In this document: positions 20,855-21,700 of the stretch, piece by piece
Position numbering within the stretch: the stretch's first letter is position 1
Layout: each line of letters opens with the position of its first letter
Assembly (NCBI GenBank): GCA_964587655.1
Contig: CAZPMT010000095.1
Location: 1-21,700 of the forward strand
DNA: 21,700 bases
Source: CAZPMT01 sp964587655
GTDB taxonomy: Bacteria; Hydrogenedentota; Hydrogenedentia; Hydrogenedentales; SLHB01
Reading direction: 5' to 3'
Made by a program: the position numbers and the translations under genes
The notes under the pieces: generated by a model
What the model saw: the letters and a program-made list of their open reading frames with translations, nothing else
Told to the model about the DNA's origin: nothing
Databases searched by the model: none

Positions 20855-21700
20855 ATGATGTCATGCTTTCGCTTGGGTCTTGTTATAGGGGCGGCGCTGC
20901 CCATGTGTGCCGCGCATGCGGCCGAACCACGACTCAAGTGGTCCTACAAAGCTGAGTCGAACTTGTATGCGCCGCCGCTCGTAGTCGACGTCTCGCAGAA
21001 CCCCGGCAAAGAGATCATTCTCAGCGACAGCGAGAGCCGCCGGCTTCGCTGCATCGATGCAGGAGGAAAGCAGTTGTGGGAATTCGACGGCGGCTGGACC
21101 AAGCGTCTCACGAGTTCCGCAGCGTTGAGTGAGTCAGCCCGTCCAGGCAAGGCAACCCTCGTCATCGGCAATTCGGACGGAAAGCTTTGCTGTCTGGACG
21201 CGGAAACGGGCGCCGCGCTCTGGCAGCGGGATGTCGGGAGCATCGAGTGGGGCTCGGTTTTGTGGGCGGACATCAACGGTGACGGACGCGACGAAATCGT
21301 GGCTGGCACGGAGCAATCCGGCTTGACAGCCCTTGACGCGGACGGAAACCCGCTGTGGACCTACACGGGAGGAGAGGGGAAGAAGGCCGTCTTCATCCGG
21401 TGTCCGATTGCCGCCGTCGACATAGATGGCGACGGGAAAGCCGAGGTCTTTGCTGCGGGCGCGCTTGGCCCTCTCTGCGTCATCAACGGAGACGGAACTC
21501 TGCGATGGGAGACGCTGACTGGAGATGATTTCAACTCCGCAGTCGTCGTCGCCGACGCCAATCTCGATGGCGATCCGGAACTCTACTGTTCATCGCTGAA
21601 CGACAATTACACGTATTGCTTCAACGCCCGCGACGGCAAGATCCGCTGGAAAGCCGTCATGATGGGCGGGGCCGACACCTATGCGAGTTCATCCTTAGCC
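20855..21700 (+). CDS. Exported PQQ/FG-GAP-type beta-propeller protein (runs off the right edge)
   Basis: From ATG 20855 there are 282 codons without a stop to the window edge. A signal peptide (residues 1-22, ending CAAHA before AEP) is followed by repeats of two kinds. PQQ-like blades are LRCIDAGGKQLWEF, LCCLDAETGAALWQRDVG, LTALDADGNPLWTY and YCFNARDGKIRWKAV. Calcium-binding FG-GAP-like loops are DINGDGRDEIVAG, DIDGDGKAEVFAA and DANLDGDPELYCS. This suggests a periplasmic or surface propeller, perhaps a sensor or carbohydrate-related protein; no enzyme motif is visible. AGGAGGG lies 7 bases before the start. An adjacent in-frame ATG at 20858 is an equivalent alternative. Confidence 0.85.
   Translation, partial: MMSCFRLGLVIGAALPMCAAHAAEPRLKWSYKAESNLYAPPLVVDVSQNPGKEIILSDSESRRLRCIDAGGKQLWEFDGGWTKRLTSSAALSESARPGKATLVIGNSDGKLCCLDAETGAALWQRDVGSIEWGSVLWADINGDGRDEIVAGTEQSGLTALDADGNPLWTYTGGEGKKAVFIRCPIAAVDIDGDGKAEVFAAGALGPLCVINGDGTLRWETLTGDDFNSAVVVADANLDGDPELYCSSLNDNYTYCFNARDGKIRWKAVMMGGADTYASSSLA

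Overview
The window looks like chromosomal DNA from a GC-rich Gram-negative bacterium. It has sigma-54 signalling, type IV pilus genes, a lipobox lipoprotein and secreted FG-GAP/PQQ-type proteins. The glycine/glutamate linker, calcium-loop pilins and ISAzo13-type transposase would suit an uncultivated PVC-related or Hydrogenedentota-like lineage. That placement is inference: there is no rRNA or other marker here, and no tRNA or CRISPR array was seen.

Layout. Positions 1-169 hold the start of an ISAzo13-family transposase (minus strand). It abuts a large multi-PAS hybrid histidine kinase (160-3678) whose N-terminal membrane segment appears to have been cut away. A CYTH-domain protein, a minisatellite-like repeat and a glucuronokinase-like GHMP kinase follow (3713-5292). 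Next is a tightly overlapping set (5377-8080): rsmI (16S C1402 methylation), a tgt-family tRNA transglycosylase, and a relative of the ArmA/Rmt 16S G1405 methyltransferases. All three act at or near the ribosomal decoding site. A YtrA-type GntR regulator with a clear promoter and putative operator follows, then a leftward group thpR, YggT family, pcm (10189 to 8646). A VapBC-like toxin-antitoxin pair (10601-11238, minus) lies between two 46-bp direct repeats.

From 11613 to 18873 is a pilus module: a CHASE4-PAS histidine kinase and an NtrC-type sigma-54 activator (PilS/PilR-like), a well-matched -24/-12 promoter at 15375-15390, then PilV-, PilW- and PilX-like prepilins and a membrane-anchored TPR-like protein. 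A DUF4382-type lipoprotein and a terminator follow. The right end has an IS1634-type transposase remnant with an internal deletion and the start of an exported beta-propeller protein that runs off the window.

The most unusual content is a family of 29-bp palindromes: 11-bp arms CACAGTTTGTC and GACAAACTGTG around a 7-nt loop, usually AAACCCC. There are seven recognisable copies between 5322 and 16671, plus an eighth degenerate outer copy around one of them. Six lie inside open reading frames without breaking them: rsmI C-terminus, antitoxin C-terminus, a PAS-domain loop and an ATPase-domain loop of the same kinase, and the leader peptides of two adjacent prepilins. The closest known parallel is the protein-coding palindromic elements of Rickettsia. 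I recognise no described family with this sequence.
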